From NCBI GenBank assembly GCA_016795155.1, contig JAEUIE010000013.1:1-37718 (forward strand): a stretch of DNA of 37,718 nt, in the 5' to 3' direction. Numbering within the stretch: the first letter of the stretch is position 1; each line of letters begins with the position of its first letter. Below the pieces are notes generated by a model. It did no database searches. It saw nothing but the letters and a program-made list of their open reading frames with translations, and was not told the DNA's origin. This document shows positions 23,822-32,159 of the stretch, one piece after another. The DNA comes from Planctomycetia bacterium (GTDB lineage: Bacteria > Planctomycetota > Planctomycetia > Gemmatales > HRBIN36). Position numbers and translations under genes: made by a program.

Positions 23822-26170
23822 TTATTGAGCTGTTGGCGATTCCTTCACAGGCAGGAAGACGCGAATAAATGTCGCCTGTCGCATCGAGCCAGTGAGCAGA
23901 TCTGCGCCGGACGGATTGGTTAATTTCAATTTCGTGCCGAGCACACCACCCTGGTTCAGCTTGGCTGCATCTCCATATTCATCTGCGAGAGTGCCTACCA
24001 GGATGGCTTCACCATAGTCCTTGAGTCGCCAGGTCTGGTTCAAGTGTCTCAGATATTCGCTGGTTTTCGTGTTACCACTTCCATCTCGACTCGCAAAAAT
24101 CAGGCTGTTCATATCGGGTGCAAAGTCAGGCTGATCAGTATTCTGTGAACTCATCGCCAGTTTTCTGCTGAGAATGCTACCGCTCATAACACCGGTAGAG
24201 CCCTGGTTCAGAAACTCAATGTCATAATCCTTGTCCGGATCCATATCACCAACTGTCCATGTTTTGTCAGCATAAAACAGTTTGGCACCCAACAATTTTA
24301 CAGGCAGCCTGGATCGTACCGATCCCTTGATATAGAGCCTTTCTTTCACCAGCTTGCTTTCGAAAGGCTGCTTGGCACGATCAATAGAACCAAGCCATCG
24401 TGCCTCCAGAGATTTCTGCGACCAGACCTGAATAGGCAATTGCCTGATGCCGTCCGCGGCTGGCGTGTATTGATAGTCTCGCTCAAACAATCCACCCTGG
24501 CTCTGTCCGACCATGCGGGAACCGCTGTAGACACTGTAACGCCCCAGCCAGGAGAGAGTAGTTGCGGGCGAACTCACACTTTGTGGAGTCAGATCAACAT
24601 TGTAATTCTGCAGCCTGGGACTGAAGATCGCCATCCACGTGCTGCCCATGATACGTTCGCGATTCAAATCAATATCGATGAGATCAACCTTGTTCAGCCG
24701 GAGCTTATCGCCCTTGAGATAATAGGCGCCAAAGTATGCAGCCAGGCTGACCAGCAGAACAACGGTCGGAAATGTAATCCAGGTATATTCGAGTCGCTTA
24801 AAGACTTTCTTCAAGACAAAGTAATCAACCGGCCCGATCAGAATGATGTAGAGTGCAATAAACAGCGCCACGACCGCAAAGGAAATCACAGGAACATCGC
24901 CAAATTCTTCAATGCGGTTTGCCAGTGAAAGTGATGCATCATCACGAGGTGTGCCGTAATACTGGTTCTGGCTGGGAGTAATGGCCCGAGCTTCCATGAC
25001 CGAAGACCAGAAATCGGATTTGTGTTCCCAGTTCTGAAATGCTGCATCGTTAGTATCAAAACCAATGACGGTTATCTTTCCCAGGCCATAGGCTGACCGA
25101 ACAATCAGGGGCTTCTTGTAGGTAGCTACATCAGACACCAGTGAAGCAGTCAGCGTTTTGATGCCGGGTTTCGGCTCCAGCCTTGCATAGGGCATCAGCG
25201 GGCCACGAATTTCCCCTTGTGAGCGACGCAGATTCTGGGCGAGGGACTGAATGATAAAATCTCGCAGACCATCCAAACGCTCTGCTTTCTCTGCACCAGA
25301 ACGATCAATTTTCACCGGCAACAGACGTTCCAGAGGAAAATCAGTTGGGCTGCCCACGATACCGGCATTTCCTGCCACGGAAACAATCAGATGCCCGCCC
25401 TGCAACACCCATTGTTCCAAAGCCTCACTGCGAACCGTATCGCGAGCCAGTTGTTGCACCAGGCTGCTGCCAAAATTACCACCGGTCGCCAGGATGATCG
25501 CATCGACACCTTCATAGCCGTACCAGCGATCTGGCAATTCGGAAAGCATATTGGGACTGGCAGCTCGAATCGACATGAGACGCTGTGCATTCCGCGAACT
25601 GTTCTGATTGAACTCTTCAGCATCATCGGAGGCTTTCAGGCCATGTGAACTGCCTACATTCACTGCAAGTATCGATTCGTGATCCACCTGGTTACGGGTA
25701 TCAGCCCGCATACGCTCATTCGGAGGATACGAAAAGGTCTGATTTATTTCTGTAGTGCCAAGTTTGCCCTTCAGTCTGACTATCACGCCATGATAACTGC
25801 TGGCATCCGATACCTTGATGTAACTCTGGAAAACTCCTCGAGTATTTTCTCGAGCGAGCAGGACATTCTCTTTCAGGATGTGGGTATTCCAGCCATCACT
25901 GTCTTTGGTCGAGATTTCCAACTGTCCCTGGAAACTGGCAGGCAAAGAATTGGCTTCGCGAGGTGGACCGAGTGTTACCAGGACAGAAACCCATTTTCCA
26001 TCCTTGTACATATCGGAAGAACCAGCCGGAAAGCCGATACGAACGTCCTGTATTTGAATGGACTTGTCAGGCGTTTGTGACCAGACATTAGCAGGTAGCA
26101 AGGCCAGCATACATACCAGCAGCCTGTGCCATATGAATTGACTTACCTGTGTCATGAACGTGTTGTCCAT
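23822..26170 (-). CDS. large exported membrane protein linked to the ABC ATPase
   Basis: The 782-residue protein has a signal peptide (about residues 14-31), a beta-rich N-terminal part, a GATase-like Rossmann segment (YEGVDAIILATGG, EALEQWVLQGGHLIVSVAGNAG, VRSAYGLGKITVIGFD) and two membrane spans near residues 427-485 (VISFAVVALFIALYIILIGP and TFPTVVLLVSLAAYFGAYYL). A periplasmic C-terminal half follows. Proteins of this build lie beside ABC ATPases in planctomycetes. The catalytic role of the GATase-like part is doubtful. The stop of the upstream MazG-like gene and the ATG share one base (TAATG), so they are probably translationally coupled. Confidence 0.75.
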   Translation of the reverse strand: MDNTFMTQVSQFIWHRLLVCMLALLPANVWSQTPDKSIQIQDVRIGFPAGSSDMYKDGKWVSVLVTLGPPREANSLPASFQGQLEISTKDSDGWNTHILKENVLLARENTRGVFQSYIKVSDASSYHGVIVRLKGKLGTTEINQTFSYPPNERMRADTRNQVDHESILAVNVGSSHGLKASDDAEEFNQNSSRNAQRLMSIRAASPNMLSELPDRWYGYEGVDAIILATGGNFGSSLVQQLARDTVRSEALEQWVLQGGHLIVSVAGNAGIVGSPTDFPLERLLPVKIDRSGAEKAERLDGLRDFIIQSLAQNLRRSQGEIRGPLMPYARLEPKPGIKTLTASLVSDVATYKKPLIVRSAYGLGKITVIGFDTNDAAFQNWEHKSDFWSSVMEARAITPSQNQYYGTPRDDASLSLANRIEEFGDVPVISFAVVALFIALYIILIGPVDYFVLKKVFKRLEYTWITFPTVVLLVSLAAYFGAYYLKGDKLRLNKVDLIDIDLNRERIMGSTWMAIFSPRLQNYNVDLTPQSVSSPATTLSWLGRYSVYSGSRMVGQSQGGLFERDYQYTPAADGIRQLPIQVWSQKSLEARWLGSIDRAKQPFESKLVKERLYIKGSVRSRLPVKLLGAKLFYADKTWTVGDMDPDKDYDIEFLNQGSTGVMSGSILSRKLAMSSQNTDQPDFAPDMNSLIFASRDGSGNTKTSEYLRHLNQTWRLKDYGEAILVGTLADEYGDAAKLNQGGVLGTKLKLTNPSGADLLTGSMRQATFIRVFLPVKESPTAQ

Positions 26171-26481
26171 TACGGTTTCTCACCCTGGCAGGCACAAGGC
26201 GCTTGATGGCACCCCGGGCATGCCTGCCCATACTTTTCCACCATTGCAGTTGTCAGATCAATGCCTGCCACATTGGCCAGCGTAGCCAGCCAGGCAAGTA
26301 CATCAGCAAACTCTTCTTGTAATGGATGACGTGCATCGCCACGCAGTGAAGCAGAGAGTTCCCCCACTTCTTCCATAAACCACATAAAAGTGCCTTCAAT
26401 GCCCCGCGATGCATCTTTTGCCCCGTAGAGAGCCTTGATGTGTCGTTGCACGTGGCTTAACGTCCATGTTGGTTCAGGCAT
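26170..26481 (-). CDS. MazG-like nucleotide pyrophosphohydrolase
   Basis: The 103-residue protein has the MazG-type helices with the metal-binding EEVGE at 37-41 and EEFADV at 56-61. These are the EExxE and ExxD motifs of all-alpha NTP pyrophosphohydrolases, which remove unwanted nucleotides such as dUTP or oxidised forms. The C-terminus ends in CPGCHQAPCAC, a likely zinc knuckle that is not part of the usual domain. No ribosome site is clear. It begins the minus-strand unit with the 782-residue protein and the ABC ATPase. Confidence 0.8.
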   Translation of the reverse strand: MPEPTWTLSHVQRHIKALYGAKDASRGIEGTFMWFMEEVGELSASLRGDARHPLQEEFADVLAWLATLANVAGIDLTTAMVEKYGQACPGCHQAPCACQGEKP

Positions 26482-26654
26482 GCAATGGATTAACCACCGG
26501 AAAATGTTTGCTCATAATAAACTATCGCGGCTCAACCCGTGTTGCAAGTATGGATTGGCAAAAGAGTAACGGAAAGCGAGTGTCGATTATCAGTTGATAC
26601 CGATAAGATAAAACCATCATACTTCAGATGAAGATACATGCAGGGTATTGATCC

Positions 26655-26807
26655 ATGGATAACGAAACTCTACTGCTTCTGACAGCCTTCATAGCAGGTA
26701 TAATCGGAAGTGTCTTTTCCTGGTATTGTCCAGCGTCAGGCAAGATAGCATTAGCACTCAATGCTCTGCCCATCCTTTCAGCTTATCTCGCGGTGGCTTT
26801 CTGCTGA
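26655..26807 (+). CDS. 50-residue membrane peptide, first of a pair
   Basis: This is a short frame of 51 codons encoding an almost fully hydrophobic peptide: LLLLTAFIAGIIGSVFSW, then a Cys-Pro turn, then IALALNALPILSAYLAVA. It would have two spans with a tight turn. The ribosome site is weak. I recognise no family. The second frame at 26823 follows by 15 bases. Confidence 0.4.
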   Translation: MDNETLLLLTAFIAGIIGSVFSWYCPASGKIALALNALPILSAYLAVAFC

Positions 26808-26822
26808 GGACATCCCTTAACC

Positions 26823-26981
26823 ATGCTCGGTCCGAGCCTGTTTATCTCTAGTTGCCCAATCGCCATTGGTTATGCATTACGCGCTTTTGTTGCAGCTAAA
26901 GATCGCGTATTTGCTGCATTGGCAATGGCCATTGCCGTTGGAATACCTGGAACTGTGTTTGCTCTATTCTTGAGAAGCTGA
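26823..26981 (+). CDS. 52-residue membrane peptide, second of a pair
   Basis: This is a frame of 53 codons with two hydrophobic stretches (LFISSCPIAIGYAL and VFAALAMAIAVGIPGTVFALFL) joined by a short charged loop (RAFVAAKDR). GAGGA lies upstream of the ATG. It resembles the preceding small frame in layout. It ends 22 bases before the YjbR gene and may belong to that unit. Confidence 0.4.
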   Translation: MLGPSLFISSCPIAIGYALRAFVAAKDRVFAALAMAIAVGIPGTVFALFLRS

Positions 26982-27003
26982 TTTGAAATCAAGAGTTATC
27001 CGG

Positions 27004-27357
27004 ATGATCCCATTGAAACAACTGATAACTTATTGCAGAAAATTGCCACACATCACGGAAGATATCAAATGGGAAACGAACCTGGTATTTTCCATTGGTG
27101 GCAAGATGTTTGCCGTCTTTGATAACGACAAACTATTGAGCTTCAGTTGTAAAGCTGATCCCGCGGAGTTCCCCAGGCTGATTAATATGCCCGGCATCAT
27201 TCCTGCCCCATACCTGGCACGCCATCACTGGGTTTACATGCAGCGGGATGCCAACTTGCCTACTGCTTTCCTTAAAGAATTGCTCAGCGAATCATATCAA
27301 CTGGTGCGGGAGAAATTGTCGAGGAGTGTGCAGGCGAAACTCAAGGGCGGGAAGTGA
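27004..27357 (+). CDS. MmcQ/YjbR-family protein
   Basis: The 117-residue protein is of the MmcQ/YjbR fold: LITYCRKLPHITEDIKWETNLVFSIGGKMFAVF, then PAEFPRLINMPGIIPAPYLARHHWVYMQ. The family folds like CyaY and is often annotated as DNA-binding, but its role is not known. The ATG at 27004 was chosen over a TTG at 26983, as AAGAG lies about nine bases upstream. The next gene starts at the base after its stop. A second member of the family is at 31732-32070. Confidence 0.8.
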   Translation: MIPLKQLITYCRKLPHITEDIKWETNLVFSIGGKMFAVFDNDKLLSFSCKADPAEFPRLINMPGIIPAPYLARHHWVYMQRDANLPTAFLKELLSESYQLVREKLSRSVQAKLKGGK

Positions 27358-27780
27358 GTGGTGGCCATGAGAAATATACCAGGCGAAACTATCTGGATTG
27401 GACATGCTGGCGATTTGAAAAACCCACAAGCACTCTACGACCTGGGTATTGAAGCAGTGGTAGAACTGGCAGACAGTGAGACCTTTGCCACATTGCCTCG
27501 CGATCTGATACGATTGCGAATTCCACTCAGTGACGGCGGTGACAATCCATTATGGAAACTAAAGCTCGGAGCAATAACCGTTGCTGAGTTGATACGCTCA
27601 AACATATCTGTCATGCTTTGCTGCTCGGCAGGCATGAGCCGTTCGGTATGCATTGCTGCAGGGAGTCTTTCGATAGTCAGAAAGATAACGCTTGTTGAAG
27701 CATTGAAACAAGTAACGAGTCATGGCCCCGCGGACATCTCACCCATGTTATTGGAGCAACTCAGGCAAGCATTAACCTGA
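27358..27780 (+). CDS. dual-specificity/tyrosine phosphatase-like protein
   Basis: The 140-residue protein has CCSAGMSRS at 88-96. Cys89-x5-Arg95 is the P-loop of cysteine phosphatases; the usual His before the catalytic Cys is here Cys88. LRIPLSDGGDNP may supply the general acid. The N-terminal ETIWIGHAGDLKNPQALYDLGIEAVVELAD is typical of small dual-specificity phosphatases. The GTG at 27358 directly follows the YjbR stop and has a G-rich ribosome site. An ATG at 27367 is an alternative. With two Hanks kinases in the window, dephosphorylation of signalling proteins is possible, but this is inference. Confidence 0.8.
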   Translation: MVAMRNIPGETIWIGHAGDLKNPQALYDLGIEAVVELADSETFATLPRDLIRLRIPLSDGGDNPLWKLKLGAITVAELIRSNISVMLCCSAGMSRSVCIAAGSLSIVRKITLVEALKQVTSHGPADISPMLLEQLRQALT

Positions 27781-27784
27781 TTTT

Positions 27785-27933
27785 GTTTGTAGTCATCTCA
27801 CTCCGTGAGATGACGGGATGTGCAATCGCTTCACCCACTTCTCGATAACTCAATCAGTGTGTTGCAGTGACTTCATTTTTCGAGAGAGTATTTTGCCACC
27901 GCGTCCTCACGACGGAGCGTGAGGACTACAAAC
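27785..27933. repeat. MITE-like element, copy B
   Basis: The element begins with GTTTGTAGTC (27785-27794) and ends with its exact inverse, GACTACAAAC (27924-27933). Each end also folds: CATCTCACTCCGTGAGATG on the left, and CCTCACGACGGAGCGTGAGG on the right. The inverted ends continue for about 30 bp. The last 33 bases of the shared right end are identical to copy A. It lies between the convergent phosphatase and SGNH/DUF1080 stops. No target-site duplication is clear. Confidence 0.8.
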
Positions 27934-27942
27934 CAGAGGTAA

Positions 27943-30090
27943 CTACCCCTTCCGCTTGATCTCAATCTTTCTGAACATAACCGGATCGTTGTGGCCAGCG
28001 AAGCCAAAATGGCCTGTGGTCAGTTCCTTGCCGGGATGGGGCGAGTTAGCCATGTATTGTTTGATGTCACTTAAATCGGTTTCGAGGATAATCGTACCGT
28101 TCAGTTCGACTTTAATTTTGCTGCCTACCACGTGCACTTCCTGGAAATTCCATTCACCGGTGGGTCGCAGGTAGCCACGATGGGCAGCAGCCATGCCGTA
28201 GGCTGAGCCATGATACTGCCGTGGATCGAGCTTGGTGTACTGGGCAGCTTCGTTATCAAGCACCTGAAGTTCGCACATACCAGAATAAGCAGGGTCGCCA
28301 TTTCCTGGATAACGAATAGCCAACCCATTATTGCCACCTGGAGGCAACTTGAATTCCAGCCGCACAACGAAATTGCTGTATTTTTCCTTGGTATACAGCA
28401 CGCCACCTTTGCCTTTTTTGCAAACGATGGCATCGTCTTTGACTTCGTAATTGTCGCTGGCGTCAGTCCAGCCATCAAGATTATGGCCATTGAAGATGGA
28501 CTTAAAACCTTTGCCTGATTGCTTTCTCAGCCAGTCGTTCGCCTCTTCCGTGGTAATTTCGCGAACGGCGATGTTTCGCCAGCGGATTTCACCGCCATGC
28601 GTCTGCAGGATGATCGGGCCATCGTTCATCAGGCGTTTTTTCCGATCCCAGAAATTCTCCATGACTGCGTCATCAACCACGATCTTGTCATTGAGCCATA
28701 CGGTGGTTCGTTCGCCGATCTGCAGCACGCGAAACTTGTTCCATTCGCCAAACGGCTTGTCGGCCCGGAACATCGGGTCTTTACCTCTGGCACCCGGGCT
28801 ATTGTTCCACAAGCCACCTGAACCTTTATCTGCCCCGATATTAAACTTGGCTTTTTCTGTGGGGTCCCAGATCTGCACCTGCGGCGTTGCCTTCAGATAG
28901 ATACCACTGTCCGCACGAGGCACCGTGCGATACTCCAGGATCAGTTCATAATCACGGTAGTTTTTCTCGGTCGCCAGGTATGCACCGTGGCCATCGTTGA
29001 CAAGTTCCCCATTTTGCACCTGGTAGAGGGTAGCCTGCTCGGCATTCATCATCGGATTGGCGGGTACCAGTTCGAATCGCTCGCGGTTACGACGAAACAG
29101 GCGAGGCAGCAACGAGCGTTTGGGCACTAGCATCCAGGCTTCTGCTTGTGATGCCGAAGCATCAGCTGGCTCTACTCGCCAATGCTTTTCAGCATCAGCA
29201 GTCCATTCAGCAATCTTCTTGGCGCGGTCGTTGGCAGGCAACTTCGCCAGTTCAGCAGGGCTTGCTCCCGCAGCATGGATATTCCAGCCATACCAGCCTG
29301 ATAAATCTTTGCCATTAAAGATCGCTTTGAAACCAGCTGGTAATGTCGATGCTGGTGTAACTACCGTATTCGCCTTCACCATAGCCTTGAGTGGTCCTTC
29401 TACAGCATCAGCCCAGATGGTGTAACCCTTGGGTGAAAGATGAAGGAAATCAGGCATGATTTCCTTGGGAAGTGTGCCATCCTGATTTAGGAATTTGTCA
29501 CCAATATCAAGGAAGGTTACTGTCTGACCATCGTGCAGTTGACTGATTCGTTTGTTCACTTCAATGAGTTTAAGCCGCTGGGGATTATCAGGCTTTTCGC
29601 CGCGTGGGAATACTGCCAGCAAAAGTATTTTGGTCTGTGGAGACTTCTGACGAATGATGCGAACGATGTTCTCGATACCCTCAGCGATGTGCTCAGCAGA
29701 ATCGCTACCACTGTTGTTCGTACCGATCATGATCATGGCAGCTTTGGGGCGATAAGCTTCCATTTCATTACCAGTGGTAAGCCGCCAGATAACATGTTGT
29801 GTTCGGTCACCGCTGAAACCCAGATTGATGGCAATCATTGGAGCGAAGCGTTTTTCCCACTCGGCTTTGCCTGCGCCTTCCCAGCCCTGTGTGATGGAAT
29901 CGCCAATAAACATGACTGCCGGGTTGCCATCCTGAGCGAACTCCAGAGCCTTGGCATGACGATCCTGCCACCATTTTTCCTTGCGATCAACCGGCTTGAT
30001 GGCGGCATGTTCTGATTGGGCATGACTTGTTGGAGTGTAAACCGACAGAACTGCAATGCTCACCCACAAGAGAATCCTACTGCGATACAT
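27943..30090 (-). CDS. exported SGNH hydrolase fused to two DUF1080 domains
   Basis: The 715-residue protein has a signal peptide (residues 1-24). The first domain (about 35-240) is an SGNH/GDSL esterase: GDSIT at 63-67, GTNN and DFLHLSPKGY with the catalytic Asp and His. Two DUF1080 (3-keto-disaccharide hydrolase-type, LamG-like) domains follow: GFKAIFNGKDLSGW to IRWRNIAVREI, and GFKSIFNGHNLDGWTDA to the end. The first DUF1080 carries an Arg-rich insert (near 320-352, PKRSLLPRLFRRNRERFEL). The combination suggests work on an acylated carbohydrate outside the cytoplasm. AGAGG lies seven bases before the ATG. Confidence 0.9.
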   Translation of the reverse strand: MYRSRILLWVSIAVLSVYTPTSHAQSEHAAIKPVDRKEKWWQDRHAKALEFAQDGNPAVMFIGDSITQGWEGAGKAEWEKRFAPMIAINLGFSGDRTQHVIWRLTTGNEMEAYRPKAAMIMIGTNNSGSDSAEHIAEGIENIVRIIRQKSPQTKILLLAVFPRGEKPDNPQRLKLIEVNKRISQLHDGQTVTFLDIGDKFLNQDGTLPKEIMPDFLHLSPKGYTIWADAVEGPLKAMVKANTVVTPASTLPAGFKAIFNGKDLSGWYGWNIHAAGASPAELAKLPANDRAKKIAEWTADAEKHWRVEPADASASQAEAWMLVPKRSLLPRLFRRNRERFELVPANPMMNAEQATLYQVQNGELVNDGHGAYLATEKNYRDYELILEYRTVPRADSGIYLKATPQVQIWDPTEKAKFNIGADKGSGGLWNNSPGARGKDPMFRADKPFGEWNKFRVLQIGERTTVWLNDKIVVDDAVMENFWDRKKRLMNDGPIILQTHGGEIRWRNIAVREITTEEANDWLRKQSGKGFKSIFNGHNLDGWTDASDNYEVKDDAIVCKKGKGGVLYTKEKYSNFVVRLEFKLPPGGNNGLAIRYPGNGDPAYSGMCELQVLDNEAAQYTKLDPRQYHGSAYGMAAAHRGYLRPTGEWNFQEVHVVGSKIKVELNGTIILETDLSDIKQYMANSPHPGKELTTGHFGFAGHNDPVMFRKIEIKRKG

Positions 30091-30245
30091 GGTGTGCCTC
30101 TACCAACGGGAGGGAGTACTGGAGGGATAATTCACAGCATACGGGTTGCAGCGACAGATGCCAGTGTAAACAACTGACTCACCTTGTCCCTGGTCTTACA
30201 CTTATCAACCGCACATAGAGAACCGAAATTCATATCCTTGAACGT

Positions 30246-31037
30246 ATGCAAACCGTATTAGTTACCGGATCAGCAGGCCGTCTGGGCCAGGCAGCAGTAT
30301 CTGCCCTGGTCCGTGAAGGACATCAGGTTATCGGCATCGACAGCAGGCCAACACCAGGCTTGCCCGCTTCCATCGTTGATGATCTGCAGCAGCAGACAAC
30401 ATTGCGTGCGATGATGCGGGGAGCCAACGCTGTCATTCATCTGGCGGCAACACCAGATGACTCTGTCTGGCCATTGCCTGCCCAAGCCGGCGACAATTTT
30501 CTTACTCACCTGGTGCCTAACAATCTGATTTCCAGTTACAACGTACTGGAAGCCGCCAGACATAATAAAGTTCCGAAAGTGATTCTGGCCAGTACAGGTC
30601 AGGTGGTATGGGATCAATCATACCACGGACCATTTCCCATTACCGTTGACGCCAAACCAACTCCACGCTGGTGGTATGCCAGCACCAAACTGATGCTGGA
30701 AGCCATCGGCGAAGCCTACACCAAACAGGGATTCTTCAGTGTCATCGCAGTCCGGCTGGGCTTCTGTCCCCGTGATTCCCATCAGGTGTTACAGATTGCG
30801 GGCGACCCTCGCGATCAGGACGTTTATCTTAGCCCAGGCGATGCAGGACTATTCTTTGATTGCTGCGTAAAGGCCACGCTGCCTGCCAACAGCTTTCATA
30901 TTCTATACGCCGCCAGTAACGCTCCACATCAGGTACGTTTTGATCTGGAACCTGCAAAACGCCTGGTTGGCTTTCAACCTCGCGACACCTGGCCAACTGG
31001 AGTTACCGTTCCGAACATCCAGTTGCCTCAGCCTTGA
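30246..31037 (+). CDS. NAD(P)-dependent epimerase/dehydratase (SDR)
   Basis: The 263-residue protein is an extended-type SDR: TGSAGRLG at 7-14 binds the dinucleotide, and IDSRP after the second strand suggests NAD over NADP. AVIHLAA is typical. The catalytic Tyr-x3-Lys is Y144-ASTK148. The end is short, as in the uronate dehydrogenase or SDR-like sugar epimerase groups. The substrate is not shown. It starts the overlapping unit with the methyltransferase and the second YjbR gene. No strong ribosome site precedes the ATG. Confidence 0.85.
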   Translation: MQTVLVTGSAGRLGQAAVSALVREGHQVIGIDSRPTPGLPASIVDDLQQQTTLRAMMRGANAVIHLAATPDDSVWPLPAQAGDNFLTHLVPNNLISSYNVLEAARHNKVPKVILASTGQVVWDQSYHGPFPITVDAKPTPRWWYASTKLMLEAIGEAYTKQGFFSVIAVRLGFCPRDSHQVLQIAGDPRDQDVYLSPGDAGLFFDCCVKATLPANSFHILYAASNAPHQVRFDLEPAKRLVGFQPRDTWPTGVTVPNIQLPQP

Positions 31038-31735
31038 GTCAGGAAATGGCAAAAGATTTATCGCAAGTGAAGCGGGGATATGATCGCTGGGCCTTGGTGT
31101 ATGATCACGATGCCAACCCGCTGCCTGCACTGGAAGAGCCAGTAGTGAAACGACTAGCAGGAGAGGTTAACCAGCTGAATATACTTGATCTTGGCTGTGG
31201 CACAGGCCGACATGCCATTTGGCTGGCACAGGCTGGAGCCTGCGTTACTGCCGTAGATTTTTCCGAAGGCATGCTGGCTGAGGCACGCAAGAAAACAGGC
31301 GCAGAGAAGATTCATTTCATCGTTCATGATGTACACCAGAAACTTCCATTGGAAGACGCGATAATTGATTTAATCATCAGCGGGCTGGTGCTCGAACATG
31401 TGTGCAATTTACCCGAGTTCTTCGCAGAGGTCTGCCGAGTCCTGAAGCCAGATGGCCGTGCTATTCTTTCAACCATGCATCCAGCGATGTTTCTGAAAGG
31501 CAGTCAGGCCCGCTTTACCGATCCGATTTCAGGTGAACTGGTTCAGCCTGGAAGCATTGCACATTCCATCAGCGATTTCATCATGGGTGCCCTGCAAGCC
31601 GGGCTGGAACTAAATCATATAGAGGAATCGAAGCCGGATGCTGATTTCGTCCGGCAGTATCCCCGTGCAGAAAAGTATCTCGATTGGCCAATGCTGGCAG
31701 TATTCTCCTTCAAGCGTCACCGAGTTAGATCATGA
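31034..31735 (+). CDS. SAM-dependent methyltransferase
   Basis: The protein is a class I methyltransferase with motif I LDLGCGTGRH, the acidic end of strand 2 (VTAVDFSEGML), LEHVCNLPEFFAEVCRVLKPDGRAIL as the post-I to motif-III part, and a C-terminal lid. It resembles UbiE/BioC-like small-molecule methyltransferases. The substrate is unknown. A TTG at 31034 overlaps the epimerase stop by four bases (TTGA). An ATG at 31046 is the other choice. Neither has an ideally spaced ribosome site. The stop overlaps the next ATG by four bases (ATGA). Confidence 0.85.
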   Translation: MSQEMAKDLSQVKRGYDRWALVYDHDANPLPALEEPVVKRLAGEVNQLNILDLGCGTGRHAIWLAQAGACVTAVDFSEGMLAEARKKTGAEKIHFIVHDVHQKLPLEDAIIDLIISGLVLEHVCNLPEFFAEVCRVLKPDGRAILSTMHPAMFLKGSQARFTDPISGELVQPGSIAHSISDFIMGALQAGLELNHIEESKPDADFVRQYPRAEKYLDWPMLAVFSFKRHRVRS

Positions 31736-32070
31736 CAGCCAACGAATTCCGCAAGATGGCCTTGAAGCTGCCCGATGTGCAGGAATCAGCACATATGGAT
31801 CATCCTGATTTCCGTTATGTGAACAAGATCTTTGCTTCGCTGGGTACACAAGAAAGTTATGGGATGGTCAACCTGACTTCTGAACAACAGAAGGAGTTTC
31901 TGGCATCTCATCCCGAAGCGTTTGAACCCTGTGCCGGTGTATGGGGGAAACGGGGCTACACCAAAGTGATTCTGGAGAATGCCGATAAGGCAGCAGTCAA
32001 GGAGGCCTTGGAGTTGGCTTGGAAAAAAGTTGCTTCTACGATTCGACCCAGTTCCAAAAGGAAAAAATAG
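31732..32070 (+). CDS. MmcQ/YjbR-family protein
   Basis: The 112-residue protein has the family's features: FRKMALKLPDVQESAHMDHPDFRYVNKIFASLG, then MVNLTSEQQKEFLASHPEAFEPCAGVWGKRGYTKVIL. The ending is Lys-rich (SSKRKK). It is the second member in the window but only distantly similar to the one at 27004. It overlaps the methyltransferase by four bases and so is probably translated with it. Confidence 0.85.
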   Translation: MTANEFRKMALKLPDVQESAHMDHPDFRYVNKIFASLGTQESYGMVNLTSEQQKEFLASHPEAFEPCAGVWGKRGYTKVILENADKAAVKEALELAWKKVASTIRPSSKRKK

Positions 32071-32159
32071 CGGCTGCAGCGCTTGTTAAATATTTTGCTG
32101 GCATTGATCATTCCAATCTAATACTAGACACATGAAATCACAACATCATTGGAGCTTCC

